NCBI GenBank assembly: GCA_003141895.1
Contig: PLNT01000003.1
Location: 6,134-70,133 of the forward strand
Source of the DNA: Bacteroidales bacterium
GTDB taxonomy: Bacteria > Bacteroidota > Bacteroidia > Bacteroidales > VadinHA17
Direction: 5' to 3'
DNA: 64,000 nucleotides
This document shows positions 19,043 through 29,059 of the stretch, one piece after another (the stretch's first letter is position 1; each line of letters starts with the position of its first letter). The notes beneath the pieces were generated by a model. That model did no database searches. It was given only the letters and a program-made list of their open reading frames with translations, and had not been told where the DNA came from. The position numbers and the translations under genes are program-made.

Positions 19043-20452
19043 TTATCGTCCTCTGGCGCCGCCTGGCCGTGTTGGCATAAATGGGCTTGTTGTAGTTGTA
19101 GTTGCAATAGTTGTCCCCTTGCCGGCAACGGTCATGGATAATATAACTACATCACCTTCTTTAAGCCCCGATTTTACTTCAGCATTTGTAGCATCAATGG
19201 CTCCTGTGGAAATACGTGTACGATGAACTTTATCTTCCACTTGTACCCAGACGACAACTGGTTTTTTACCTTGCTGTACTCCAGCCTGAAATCCTCCGGG
19301 GTTACCCTGACCTGCAGCACCCATGTTTCTCTGCCCTTGATTAGAGGTAGGCTGACCTGATGCTCCCTGTGCACCTGTTGTTCCTTGTGTCCCTGTTGCA
19401 CCTGTCCCTGTTGCACCTGCTCCTGTTGCACCTGTTCCTGCTCCTCCTGTTCCATTTGGAGCTCCTCCTCCAGTCCCCTGGGCTCCCTGCCTCTGTGGGA
19501 AGGGATTGTTTTTCATATACTCAGCTAAAAATGCAGCGTCGGGAGTAAATCTTAAGGCTTTGCCGGGTACTATAAGTACACTGTCAATTTTTTGAACCAG
19601 TACAGTTATGTTTGCTGTCATCCCCGGCATAAGTTTCTTTTCCGGATTGGGTGCATTAACAATTACTGTATATGTAACTACATTGGAAGTTACAACAGGT
19701 TGCAGCCTTATCTGTCTGACGGACCCTTTGAAACTCTCATTAGGATAGGCATCAACAGTAAAAGTAACAGGTTCATCCGTTCTTACCTGGCCAATATCTG
19801 CTTCATCAACGTTAGCCTGCACCTGCATCTGGGTGAGATCATTCCCTATGGTGAACAGATTAGGTGTACTGAAACTTGCTGCTACAGTCTGACCCTGGTC
19901 CACTGCCCTGTTAAGTACAACTCCGACAATTGGTGAATAGATCGATGCATAGTTAAGGTTAACTATAGCTTTGTCATATCCGGCCTGTGCTGTCTTCAGG
20001 TTTGCCTTTGCTTTATCATAGCTGTATTTAACCTGGTCATAATCAGCCTGGGCAACCAGCTTCTTGTCGAGTAAAGCCTTGTACCTTTCAAAAGTTGCAG
20101 TCTGAAATTCAACTTCACTTTTTGAATCATCAAGTGAAGCCTGTGCCTGTTGAACCTGTGTTTGAAGTGGCGTTTTATCCAGTTCAGCCAGCAATTGTCC
20201 TTTCTTTACGTTCGAGTTAAAATCAACGTATATTTTTTTTATGACTCCTGAAACCTGTGTTCCGATTAAAACGGTTGTGTCAGCTTCAACAGTACCGGTT
20301 GCGGTAATTGTATTTACTATTGAACCTTTTTTAACAATCGCAGTTTCGTAAGTATATGATTTGCTGCCTTTTTTACATGAACCCGCAACTAAAAACACTA
20401 ATGAAGCAATTATTACAATAGTTGTTCTGTTGATTTTTATTCTCCTTTTCAT
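19043..20452 (-). CDS. MacA-type periplasmic adaptor with Gly-Ala-Thr insert
   Basis: 469 residues, lipobox AGSC (C26). It has the barrel-sandwich/lipoyl halves (TGTVEADTTVLIGTQVSG and SPIVGVVLNRAV) around a helical hairpin (about 105-160), then the beta-barrel domain and membrane-proximal domain. Between about residues 333 and 400 lies a low-complexity insert rich in Gly, Ala, Thr and Gln, including three GATGx repeats encoded by 15-bp tandem repeats at 19392-19436. The insert lies before the last beta domain and is probably a flexible loop. Links the ABC permease to TolC. Confidence 0.92.
   Translation of the reverse strand: MKRRIKINRTTIVIIASLVFLVAGSCKKGSKSYTYETAIVKKGSIVNTITATGTVEADTTVLIGTQVSGVIKKIYVDFNSNVKKGQLLAELDKTPLQTQVQQAQASLDDSKSEVEFQTATFERYKALLDKKLVAQADYDQVKYSYDKAKANLKTAQAGYDKAIVNLNYASIYSPIVGVVLNRAVDQGQTVAASFSTPNLFTIGNDLTQMQVQANVDEADIGQVRTDEPVTFTVDAYPNESFKGSVRQIRLQPVVTSNVVTYTVIVNAPNPEKKLMPGMTANITVLVQKIDSVLIVPGKALRFTPDAAFLAEYMKNNPFPQRQGAQGTGGGAPNGTGGAGTGATGAGATGTGATGTQGTTGAQGASGQPTSNQGQRNMGAAGQGNPGGFQAGVQQGKKPVVVWVQVEDKVHRTRISTGAIDATNAEVKSGLKEGDVVILSMTVAGKGTTIATTTTTSPFMPTRPGGARGR
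19392..19436 (-). repeat. 15-bp tandem repeats inside the adaptor gene
   Basis: Three units of CCTGTTGCACCTGnn (plus-strand reading) with a partial fourth. They encode a five-residue G-A-T-G-x repeat, so copy-number change would stay in frame. Confidence 0.85.
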
Positions 20453-20487
20453 TACTGTTCTGTTTTATTTATAATTATTACTTAATA

Positions 20488-21849
20488 TTATTTTTTGAAT
20501 GACAAAGGTAGACCTGCATAAAAATCAAGCACCTTGTAACTGAAAATTAATTTATATTTTGACTGGAGGTATGAGCTTTCTGTAGTGATAAATGTTGTTT
20601 TTTGTATCAGGAAATCCACCGAGTTCATTATTCCCTGATTAAACTTCTCGGAAGCAACGTCATACGATTCTTTTACAGCATTATATGCTTCTGTAGCTGC
20701 GTCAAACTCAATCTGAGATGAGATAACATCCTGACATGACTGTTCAATAGCTTTTCTGAGTATATCTTTTGTGTTTAATTCATTCAGCTCTGCTGTATTT
20801 GAATTCAACTTTGCAACTTCCACATTTGTCTTGACCTGCCTGTTAAGATATATTGGAATTGATGCCGAAAGTCCTATCGACGGACTTATGTTTCTTGAAA
20901 GCTGACTACCGAAAGATCCAGGTTGATAACTTGTAGAATAACTCGTTTGATAACCTGAATATGAAGAAGATACACCTGTATTTAATGCAATGTTAGGATA
21001 ATGACCGGCTTTTGCCAGATCAATACCTATCTGAGAACTTTTTTTGAGGAGCTCAGCATTTTTTACCTCCGGTTTTATTCCCAATGCAGTCTGATAGATT
21101 TCTACAGGATCGGGAGCCCGTTTCTGATTAATCAGACTATCCAGATTCGGATGTTCAATCTGGAAGTCATTGGCAATAGGGTATTCCATTATCTGCATCA
21201 GAGTTATCCTATTGATTGCCAGTTGGCTTTGAGCAATGGCAAGAGTTTGTTTTTCTGTTGCAAGTTGTGACTTTACCTGCAGATAATCGGAATTTGCAAT
21301 CGCTCCGAGCTTCAGTCTCTCACTTGCAAGAGTCACTTGCTGGTCAAGCGAAGTTATCTGGTCATGACTGTTCCTGACCAGTTCTTCAGCATAGAGAACC
21401 TGAAGGTAAGCATTCAGCACGTTAAGACTTACTGTCTCTTTTATAACTTCTGTATTGTATTTATCTGCTTCATAATTGGTTTCTGTTTGCCTTACACCAT
21501 TTCGGATCCTCGAGCCGTTATAGATTGTCATCCCTGAACTTGCAGAGATATTTACTCCATTGGTTCCTTTGAAAACTGTTGCTCCTGTTGTGTTATCTGT
21601 TACATTGTTCCAGTTGAAATTCTGTCTTACTGAACCACTCAATGAAGGATACCGTGCTGACTTTGCCAGATTCACATCTTCATTATAAATGCTATTGCTC
21701 ACAACAGCTTTCTGAACCTGAATATTCTTGTTTAGTGCATATTGTATGCAATCATCAACACTCCATATTTTATTTTGGGCATTTAATATATTTTCTGCCG
21801 AAAAGCTTAGGAGTAGGAATAAGAGAAAGGCTGATAGTTTAATTTTCAT
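20488..21849 (-). CDS. TolC-family outer-membrane efflux protein
   Basis: 453 residues with a signal peptide (about 1-25). Two OEP repeats are visible: the first helical pair starts at WSVDDCIQYALNKNIQVQKA, the second at DPVEIYQTALGIKPEVKNAE, with the long helices and beta strands between. Forms the outer-membrane channel for the MacAB-like pump encoded downstream. First gene of the leftward operon; 35 bp before the adaptor. Confidence 0.93.
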   Translation of the reverse strand: MKIKLSAFLLFLLLSFSAENILNAQNKIWSVDDCIQYALNKNIQVQKAVVSNSIYNEDVNLAKSARYPSLSGSVRQNFNWNNVTDNTTGATVFKGTNGVNISASSGMTIYNGSRIRNGVRQTETNYEADKYNTEVIKETVSLNVLNAYLQVLYAEELVRNSHDQITSLDQQVTLASERLKLGAIANSDYLQVKSQLATEKQTLAIAQSQLAINRITLMQIMEYPIANDFQIEHPNLDSLINQKRAPDPVEIYQTALGIKPEVKNAELLKKSSQIGIDLAKAGHYPNIALNTGVSSSYSGYQTSYSTSYQPGSFGSQLSRNISPSIGLSASIPIYLNRQVKTNVEVAKLNSNTAELNELNTKDILRKAIEQSCQDVISSQIEFDAATEAYNAVKESYDVASEKFNQGIMNSVDFLIQKTTFITTESSYLQSKYKLIFSYKVLDFYAGLPLSFKK

Positions 21850-22176
21850 TTTTTATTTTTTTGATCTGTCAGTTTTTGGATCGGAATTTTAGTTTGATCC
21901 GTAGATTTGAAAAGTTTTAATAGAGTTTTAAAGTATTTTAATCTTTGTAAGAGACATATTGAAAGTCATATTTATTCCTGAAGGAATGAAAAACATAAAA
22001 GTTTAACGTTTATTAACAGTTTTTCCAATTGTTAAAATATTAACAAAGAGATATAAGAAAAGTTTAAACAAACTAAAACAAAATGTCTTAAGTCCTGTTC
22101 GGATATTAAAACAGAATAACGATGCATCGTGATACTACTTTATGTTTATCTTTATTCAGATGAAATAAAGAATCCT
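21850..22176. other. Divergent intergenic region, efflux operon / GH35-like gene
   Basis: About 327 AT-rich bases that must hold promoters for both directions. It contains several TTAAC/GTTAA words, such as GTTAAAATATTAAC near 22029-22042 (a 6-bp inverted repeat), that could be a protein-binding site. No gene is seen. Confidence 0.4.
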
Positions 22177-23904
22177 ATGGCTAAAAGTATTTTTAAAATG
22201 TTCAGGATTATTCTGGCGATCTCCTTATTGTCATTGTTTTACGGTTGCACACAGGAAAAAAGTAATAATTCAATATTAGATCAGGGTGCTAAACCGGTCC
22301 TGCTTCCTCATCTTGAAAAACACGGATCAGCAACAAGACTTGTTGTAGAAGGTAAACCATTACTTCTATTTTCCGGTGAATTACATAATTCAACCTGTGG
22401 TGGGTTTGACTTTATGAGATCTGTTTGGAAACAAATGGCTAAAAAGAGGCTGAATTCCGTTATTGCTACAGTCTCGTGGGAACTTGTTGAACCTGTTAAA
22501 GGGAAATTCGATTTTGCACTTGTTGACAGTATTATTTATGGTGCACGGAAAGAAAATCTGAAACTTGTTCTTATCTGGTTCGGAAGCTGGAAGAATAGCG
22601 GATCAGTTTATGTTCCTTCATGGGTAAAAAAAGATTATGAAAAGTATCCAAGGGTAAAGGATGAAAACGGAAAACCTCTTGAGATTTTATCAACTTTCGG
22701 AGAAGCTTCATGTGAAGCAGACGCAGAGGCGTTTGCTCAACTGATGAGACATATTAAAGAGATAGATTCTGCACGGCAGACAGTTATAATGATCCAGGTT
22801 GAAAACGAAATAGGTATGTTGGATCATATGGGCGAAACACCCGGCAACGCGAGACGGGATTTCAGTGATCCGGCAAACACCGCCTATATGGGACAGGTAC
22901 CAAAAGAACTTACTGACTATATGACCGCACATAAGGAAACCCTATTTCCTGAATTGTACAAAGTCTGGAGCAGGAACGGTTTTAAAGTAAATGGCACATG
23001 GGAAGAGGTATTTGGTAAAAGTGAATTTAAACCTGGTAAGAAAGACTGGCAGTTCTATTCATATTATACAGAAGAACTATTTATGGCCTGGAATTATGCA
23101 CGCTATGTGGGAAAAGTTGCTTCAAAAGGGAAGAATGAATATCCATTGCCAATGTATGTAAATGCATGGCTAAAACAGCCGGAAACTTCATGGCCGGGAA
23201 GATACCCTTCCGGCGGGCCATTGCCGGAAGTGATTGATATATGGCGGGCTGCGGCACCTTCAATTGATTTTATATCACCCGATATCTATATAGATGAATT
23301 CAGTTGGGTTTGTAAGGAATTCACAAGGAGTTCCAATCCTCTTTTCATCCCTGAGACCAGAGGAGGTGCTGTTGGTGCGGCAAGGGCTCTGTATACTTTT
23401 GGTGAGTTTAATGCAGGATGTTTTGCACCGTTTGGAATTGATGAGGAACGTTTCAGGAAAAATGATCCCCTGGATGATACATATTCAATATTGCAAAATA
23501 TGGCCCCCGTTATTCTTGAAAACCAGGGTAAGGGTACAATGAGAGGAATCCTGCTTGATTCAATATCCCGTGAAGCAGAACTGGAAATGGGAGATTACCG
23601 CATTAAAGCTGTTCTGGCAGTTAATGGGAAACCATGTGTTGCCGGAGGGATTATCATTGAAACCGGTAGCAATGAATTCCTTGTTGCCGGCAAGGGCCTG
23701 GATATTTTCTTTAGTCCAAAAGATAATTCGATGCGCAATGGAATTGAAGCTACTGATGAAGGGATATTTAAGGACGGCAAATGGATAGCTGAAAGAAGGC
23801 TGAATGGCGATGAAACTCATGCAAGCACCTATGACGGGACAGGAATCAGGTTTTCAGACCAGAGGGTCAGTATTCAGAAGGTTTCCCTTTACCGGTATAA
23901 ATAA
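22177..23904 (+). CDS. GH35/DUF5597-type beta-galactosidase-like enzyme
   Basis: The chosen ATG at 22177 gives 575 residues with a lipoprotein signal ending YGC; the frame also opens upstream at 22129, but that adds a polar stretch ahead of the signal. The GH35-type TIM barrel includes LFSGELHNS, VSWELVEP, the acid/base in QVENEIG and the likely nucleophile in FIPETRGG. A C-terminal beta domain resembles DUF5597. Characterised relatives act on beta-galactosides, but substrate is not fixed by sequence. Confidence 0.85.
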   Translation: MAKSIFKMFRIILAISLLSLFYGCTQEKSNNSILDQGAKPVLLPHLEKHGSATRLVVEGKPLLLFSGELHNSTCGGFDFMRSVWKQMAKKRLNSVIATVSWELVEPVKGKFDFALVDSIIYGARKENLKLVLIWFGSWKNSGSVYVPSWVKKDYEKYPRVKDENGKPLEILSTFGEASCEADAEAFAQLMRHIKEIDSARQTVIMIQVENEIGMLDHMGETPGNARRDFSDPANTAYMGQVPKELTDYMTAHKETLFPELYKVWSRNGFKVNGTWEEVFGKSEFKPGKKDWQFYSYYTEELFMAWNYARYVGKVASKGKNEYPLPMYVNAWLKQPETSWPGRYPSGGPLPEVIDIWRAAAPSIDFISPDIYIDEFSWVCKEFTRSSNPLFIPETRGGAVGAARALYTFGEFNAGCFAPFGIDEERFRKNDPLDDTYSILQNMAPVILENQGKGTMRGILLDSISREAELEMGDYRIKAVLAVNGKPCVAGGIIIETGSNEFLVAGKGLDIFFSPKDNSMRNGIEATDEGIFKDGKWIAERRLNGDETHASTYDGTGIRFSDQRVSIQKVSLYRYK

Positions 23905-24062
23905 AGAAATAGATAGAAATCCAGGCATGAAAATCTCAAATGGATGAAAACAGGCTATCATAATGGCGCAGGGGATAAATACATTAATCTTATTCTAACT
24001 TAATTCTGTTACCTTTATAACCTACCAATTTATCTATTTAAGGAACTTTTAAAAATTAAATT

Positions 24063-24962
24063 ATGACAGTAATTGTAGTAGGAATTGTAATTATTATTAT
24101 AGGATTTGTAGCTGCTAAAGCTGATGAGCCGTTATTAAGAAAAAACAGATCATTGATAACAACAGCAGGCGTAATTGTGCTGCTGATCGGAATGTCTATT
24201 GCATGTGTGGTACAGATTGAGCCGGGTGAAGTAGGTGTGCAAAAGTTGTTTGGTAAGGTGAACAGTAATATTCTTGAAAGCGGATTAAACATTGTAAATC
24301 CCCTTGTTCAGGTTGTCAGGTTTGATGTAAAGACTGAAAATTATACAATGTCAGCTGTTCAGGACGAAGGTGCAAAACAGGGAGATGATGCCATTCGTGT
24401 TCTAACGGCAGATGGTCTCGAGGTTGTTATTGATCTCACCGTATTATATAAAGTAGTACCAGCTGAGGCTCCACGGATCCTTAAAGAAGTTGGCACCGAT
24501 TACAGAAATGTTCTTGTTCGTCCGATTTGCAGAACAAAAATAAGAGACAATGCAGTTTATTATGATGCTGTAGCTTTGTATTCCACCAAAAGAGACGAAT
24601 TCCAATCAAGGATATTTAATACTATTGAAGCAAATTTCAAGGAAAGAGGATTATTGCTTGAGCAACTTCTTGTGAGGAATATTACACTGCCCGCTTCTGT
24701 GAAAGCATCTATCGAATCAAAAATAAATGCAGAACAAGACGCCCAGAAGATGACCTTCGTTCTGCAGAAAGAAACACAGGAAGCTCAGAGAAAAAGAGTT
24801 GAAGCACAGGGAATAGCAGATTATCAGAAAATTCTGAGTACCGGACTGAGCGACAGATTGCTTCAGTATGAGATGATAAAAGCAATTTCCACATCACCTA
24901 ACGCTAAAGTTATCTTAATGACCAATGGGAAAAGCCTTCCAATGATGTTTGACAGTAAATAA
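24063..24962 (+). CDS. SPFH/prohibitin-domain membrane protein
   Basis: 299 residues with two N-terminal hydrophobic helices (about 1-19 and 31-50), then the SPFH core starting QIEPGEVGVQKLFGKV and including the conserved GTDYRNVLVRPICR segment, and a charged coiled coil (about 220-275, QKETQEAQRKRVEAQG). Members form large ring assemblies in the membrane and modulate proteases such as FtsH. It stands alone with no protease gene beside it, so the partner is unknown. Confidence 0.85.
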   Translation: MTVIVVGIVIIIIGFVAAKADEPLLRKNRSLITTAGVIVLLIGMSIACVVQIEPGEVGVQKLFGKVNSNILESGLNIVNPLVQVVRFDVKTENYTMSAVQDEGAKQGDDAIRVLTADGLEVVIDLTVLYKVVPAEAPRILKEVGTDYRNVLVRPICRTKIRDNAVYYDAVALYSTKRDEFQSRIFNTIEANFKERGLLLEQLLVRNITLPASVKASIESKINAEQDAQKMTFVLQKETQEAQRKRVEAQGIADYQKILSTGLSDRLLQYEMIKAISTSPNAKVILMTNGKSLPMMFDSK

Positions 24963-24979
24963 ATATTCCCTGCATGCAG

Positions 24980-25050
24980 AGCGAAGCAACCTGAATTAGT
25001 ACTTACCTGGGGAGATTGCTTCGCTTTGCTCGCAATGACCCTTTTATAAT
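24980..25050. repeat. REP-like palindrome (AGCGAAGCAA...TTGCTTCGCT)
   Basis: Perfect 10-bp arms at 24980-24989 and 25016-25025, followed by TTGCTCGCAATGAC. The part from about 25010 to 25045 recurs at 59488-59530 with few changes. The rest of the gap to 25264 holds only degenerate repeat pieces. Confidence 0.8.
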
Positions 25051-25264
25051 CAGATTATCCCGGGAACATCAACCCGGCCAGCGGAGCTGGAGGGCGGTAT
25101 GGTCAGTACAAGTTAGTCTAACTCCCCTCCTTAATCTTTAAACAATTTATTGTTTTTCTTTGTTAGTAGGTGTAAGTTGAACTCTTTCAAATATGATATA
25201 TACCATAAAAGCCGGAAGTACCGTTTATTATTTGGTATTTTTGGCTATTTAGATAAAATCAGTT

Positions 25265-26179
25265 TTGAAACCACTGCAGGATACAGAAAAACCGCTTTAT
25301 CACTTTAGTTTTCTAAAGGATATAAAAGTGCATGGGATCTATTTTAATTCCCTTGTGAAGTTTTTTAATCTCTACTGTATAGCAAGGAAGGAACATGCGA
25401 ACGATTTTTACTCTGTCATTTTGTTTACCAGAGGCAATGGTAATATTGTAGTAAATAATGGCACATATTCCATACATCAGCAAAGCTTATGTATTATTGC
25501 TCCTCACCAGATGCATTCATTTGAAGGTCTCATCGATGCTGAAGGATATGTTTTTTTCTTTTGTCAGGATTTTTATGTTGAAGAATTTAGTTTTATCAGG
25601 CTTTTGAACGCTTTTGCTTATACTTCACTAACAGCAACTAAGGTTGGCGTTCCATGCATTGATTTGACAGATAATGAGTTCACATCTTTCATTTCCCTGC
25701 TAAATTCGATACAAAGCGAATATGAATCTTATACACGCTCAAATAATTCTGCTATCATAATCCGGTCACAACTGAATATCCTGATTTTAAAGCTCACCGA
25801 ACTGTATGAGGCAAAATCCGGAAAAACAAACAATAACGACAGCATTATCATTCATACGTTATCACAACTGGTGGATTCGTACTTCATTAAGGAGCAACAG
25901 CTGGGATTTTATACTTCCGCTTTCAACATGTCAGAGAGCCAGTTAAACGATATATGCAATAAGCATTTCAACAGCGGACTGAAAAAAATATTGCAGAACA
26001 GACTTATGCAGGAAGCCAGGAAATTACTTTTATCATCTGAGTTCTCAATTTCAGAAATTGCTTTTAAGCTGAACTTTGAAGATAATTCCTACTTCTGTAA
26101 GGTTTTTAAAAGCAAAACGGGTCTTACTCCCAAGAGATTCCGCGATATTCATAAAAGATTAGTACCACAAAAATCCTGA
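25265..26179 (+). CDS. AraC-family transcriptional regulator
   Basis: 304 residues: an N-terminal cupin-like sensing domain (about 20-170; FTRGNGNIVVNNGTY, IIAPHQMHSF) and a C-terminal double helix-turn-helix (about 215-300; SEFSISEIAFKLNFEDNS and KSKTGLTPKRFR). The frame starts with TTG at 25265 and no in-frame ATG occurs before the sensing domain. It lies 61 bp upstream of hmuY-like and hmuR-like genes on the same strand, so it is probably their local regulator. Confidence 0.9.
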   Translation: MKPLQDTEKPLYHFSFLKDIKVHGIYFNSLVKFFNLYCIARKEHANDFYSVILFTRGNGNIVVNNGTYSIHQQSLCIIAPHQMHSFEGLIDAEGYVFFFCQDFYVEEFSFIRLLNAFAYTSLTATKVGVPCIDLTDNEFTSFISLLNSIQSEYESYTRSNNSAIIIRSQLNILILKLTELYEAKSGKTNNNDSIIIHTLSQLVDSYFIKEQQLGFYTSAFNMSESQLNDICNKHFNSGLKKILQNRLMQEARKLLLSSEFSISEIAFKLNFEDNSYFCKVFKSKTGLTPKRFRDIHKRLVPQKS

Positions 26180-26240
26180 TTCTTACCATTTTCAAAAATC
26201 TTACAATTCTACTTTTACAAAAAAAATAATTGTAAGATCC

Positions 26241-26834
26241 ATGAAGAAAATAATTTATTTGTCAGCAGTCGTGCTGGTATCATTTTTTGCTTGTAAAAAA
26301 ACAGATAGCAAGCAGCCAATACAATCTCAGGAATTTGAAATCAATTCAACAGGTTCAACCACCTGGAAGTACTTCAGCTTTGCAACCAATGATACAGTTA
26401 CAGTGGCCGATCCCGCGAACTCCACCACATGGGATCTGGCATTCCAGCGTTACAGGATTAAAACTAACGGAGGGTTATCCGGCAGTGGTTCAGGCAGTGC
26501 TGCCATTTCTTATCTTAAAGGACAAACAGGATTCGATGCGCTGAAAGTTGTACCTGATACAACAACCTTCAAAACGGATACTTCAATTTCGATCGCAGTA
26601 CAACAGGGTTATGCTATCTATATAGTTAATCCGGTTCTTTATAACTGGTTCTCACTTGAATTTGCAACCCAGGGAACACAGATAGTTCCTACCGATGATA
26701 TATTTATTGTTAAGACTGCTACAGGGAAATATGCCAAAGTATGGTTCAAAAGCTACTACAGCGCTTTAAACCTGTCGGGTTACGTTACTTTCCAGTATAA
26801 ATATCAATCTGACGGAACAAAAACTCTGGAATAG
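26241..26834 (+). CDS. HmuY-like haem-binding lipoprotein
   Basis: 197 residues with lipobox FFAC (C18). After a short linker come the features of the HmuY family: STTWKYFSF, NSTTWDLAFQRYRIKTNGG, and the KVWFKSYYS and GYVTFQYKYQ strands. In Porphyromonas HmuY takes haem from host proteins using two histidines; this protein contains no histidine, so ligation must differ (some homologues use Met). Its stop codon abuts the receptor ATG, showing translational coupling. Confidence 0.88.
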   Translation: MKKIIYLSAVVLVSFFACKKTDSKQPIQSQEFEINSTGSTTWKYFSFATNDTVTVADPANSTTWDLAFQRYRIKTNGGLSGSGSGSAAISYLKGQTGFDALKVVPDTTTFKTDTSISIAVQQGYAIYIVNPVLYNWFSLEFATQGTQIVPTDDIFIVKTATGKYAKVWFKSYYSALNLSGYVTFQYKYQSDGTKTLE

Positions 26835-28955
26835 ATGCTGAGAATTCTGCTGATTCTTTCTCTTCTATTATTTCTCCCATCTGTCATTTTTTCACAAGGA
26901 GCGAAACTGTCGGGACGTGTTACCGCTTCTGACACTTCTGTAGTTACCGGGGCAACAATTTCAATAGTCGGTACGACTTATGGTACAGTAACAGACAAAA
27001 AGGGATACTATAAAATTAATAAGATTGAACCAGGGACCTATATAATTCGTGCATCATTTGTCGGGTACGAGACACAGGAACAAACGGTTGTCATACACAA
27101 TGATGACAATAGCCTTAATTTCTCGCTGAAGGAGGCAAATATCGATCTTAACGAGGTTGTAGTAACAGGTACAAAATCGGAAAAAACGCTTAAGAATGTT
27201 CCGGTTCTTACGCAGGTCATCAGTGCCCGTAAAATGCTTGAACTTGGTATTACAAATGTAGCTGATGCATTGCAGACTGCGGTGCCTGGCCTTAATGTGA
27301 GTCATAATGGAACATTAGTAACAGTCACGCTTCAGGGAATGGATGCAAAGTATGTGCTGTTTCTTATCGATGGAGAAAGAATTGCGGGTGAAGTAGATGG
27401 TGATATAGATTATTCTATGCTAAATCTTCAAAATATCGACCATATTGAGGTAATCAAAGGTGCTTCATCGTCGTTATACGGATCCAATGCCATAGGGGGT
27501 GTTATTAATATTATTACAAAAAAGATAATTGATCCGTTTGATGCGAAATTCTATTCGCGGTATTCAAAATATAATGAGCTTTATTCCGGTGGCAGTATCG
27601 GATTGAAAAAAGGAATAATCGGATCAAGGACAAGCATTAACTTCAGTCGTACTGATGGGTATGACGTAACTCCTGAAAGTCCGCATGACTGGACTCAGAA
27701 TCCATACACTTCATATCAGATAAGTCAGAAATTTGAGATCACTCCTTCTTCGAAATTATCTTTTACTCCTTATTTCACTTATTATCAGTTCGAACGTGGA
27801 AATGTCAGCGCACGACCTGTCCACGATCTTTATATAGATCTGAATGCAGGGTTGAAAGGGCAATACTTTTTCGGTAAGAGCTCCATCGATTTTTCATATT
27901 ATCGCGATCGCTATAATACTTATACCATTCTCGAACAATTAAATAACAAAAGGGATACAGCTTCGTATGATATTATTCAGACATTCAGGACCCAGGGGAA
28001 TTTTCATCTTTCAGACAAGAATAACTTAACTGCAGGTTTGGAATATAATACTGAACGCTTGTTCTCCACACGGGTGGAGGATGGTTTGAAAAATGCTTCA
28101 GAAGCAGTGTTCTATTTACAGGAAGATCTTCAAATAGGTGAAAGATGGGACCTGATTGCAGGTATTCGCACAGGCTCTCACAGCAATTATGGATTTAATG
28201 CAGCTCCAAAAATCTCGGCAATGTTTAAACAGGGATTCCTGAATTTCAGAGCATCAGCAGGAACGGGTTTTCGTTCCCCCGCATTAAAGGAATTATACTT
28301 TAGTTTTGATCATTTCGGCGAATTTTTTGTAGAAGGTAATCCGCAATTAAAGCCTGAATCTTCAAAATATGTTTCAGGTTCAATAGAGTTTTCAAAGCCA
28401 TGGAATAATTCCTCGGTTACGGTTTATAAAAACGTATTGTCAAATATGATTACCACGAACATAATAACTGTACCTGATGCAGTTGAAACTACATATCAGT
28501 ATGAAAATGTTGCCAGAGCTTCGGTAAGCGGTGTTGATTTAATATCGAAACAAAAAGTATTTAACGGGTTATGGCTGAGTGCAGGATATAGTTATGTTTA
28601 TGCGCTTGATAAAGAGACAGGACTTCAATTGTATGGTACGGCAAAACACTCCGGTAATATATCGGCAGATTATAATTTCAGGAAAAAGAATTATTCCTTC
28701 ACTGCACAACTTTACTGCCAGTTGATGGGTGAAAGGATATATCTTAATTCTGATGGAACAAGTGCATATGACAGGCCTTACAGTTCCTGGCGCTTTACTA
28801 TTTCCCAGGAATATAAATGGTTACGGATATCAACCGGCCTTGACAATATATTCGGAATAGTGATTCCTCAGAATTATGATTTCATTTCTCCCGGAAGAAG
28901 GTTTTTTGTTGGGATGAATATCGATTTTGGAAAAATCACCCCTCTGTCCCGCTGA
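26835..28955 (+). CDS. TonB-dependent receptor, HmuR-like
   Basis: 706 residues with a signal peptide (to about 20), a carboxypeptidase-regulatory-like domain (24-95), the plug (about 100-215, VVTGTKSEKT... and SSSLYGSNAIGGVINIIT) and a 22-strand barrel ending in F-rich GMNIDFGKITPLSR. GFRSP (about 478) and EGNPQLKPES (about 500), with a histidine between them, resemble the FRAP/NPNL box of haem receptors. The ATG directly follows the hmuY-like stop. Its last codons and stop come from a palindromic repeat (28939-29048). Confidence 0.92.
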   Translation: MLRILLILSLLLFLPSVIFSQGAKLSGRVTASDTSVVTGATISIVGTTYGTVTDKKGYYKINKIEPGTYIIRASFVGYETQEQTVVIHNDDNSLNFSLKEANIDLNEVVVTGTKSEKTLKNVPVLTQVISARKMLELGITNVADALQTAVPGLNVSHNGTLVTVTLQGMDAKYVLFLIDGERIAGEVDGDIDYSMLNLQNIDHIEVIKGASSSLYGSNAIGGVINIITKKIIDPFDAKFYSRYSKYNELYSGGSIGLKKGIIGSRTSINFSRTDGYDVTPESPHDWTQNPYTSYQISQKFEITPSSKLSFTPYFTYYQFERGNVSARPVHDLYIDLNAGLKGQYFFGKSSIDFSYYRDRYNTYTILEQLNNKRDTASYDIIQTFRTQGNFHLSDKNNLTAGLEYNTERLFSTRVEDGLKNASEAVFYLQEDLQIGERWDLIAGIRTGSHSNYGFNAAPKISAMFKQGFLNFRASAGTGFRSPALKELYFSFDHFGEFFVEGNPQLKPESSKYVSGSIEFSKPWNNSSVTVYKNVLSNMITTNIITVPDAVETTYQYENVARASVSGVDLISKQKVFNGLWLSAGYSYVYALDKETGLQLYGTAKHSGNISADYNFRKKNYSFTAQLYCQLMGERIYLNSDGTSAYDRPYSSWRFTISQEYKWLRISTGLDNIFGIVIPQNYDFISPGRRFFVGMNIDFGKITPLSR

Positions 28956-29048
28956 AGCGGGACTTCTCCCCTAAAGGGGCGACAATTCTGTAACCATATT
29001 GGATTTCTACTCTTCTTTAGCCCCCCTTTAGGGGGGTTGGGGGGTCGA
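28939..29048. repeat. C-rich/G-rich palindromic element, type A2
   Basis: Starts inside the receptor gene with the hairpin GTCCCGCT-GA-AGCGGGAC (28946-28963), then CCCCTAAAGGGG, an AT-rich middle and CCCCCCTTTAGGGGGG. The reverse complement aligns with 59284-59448. It lies between convergent genes and may act as a two-way terminator. Confidence 0.8.
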
Positions 29049-29059
29049 TCTTTTGGTGG

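Noticed and set aside
19027-19128. N-terminal extension of the ABC ATPase
   Set aside because: The extra 34 residues are Gln-rich, overlap the adaptor gene in another frame and precede a start that matches the family.
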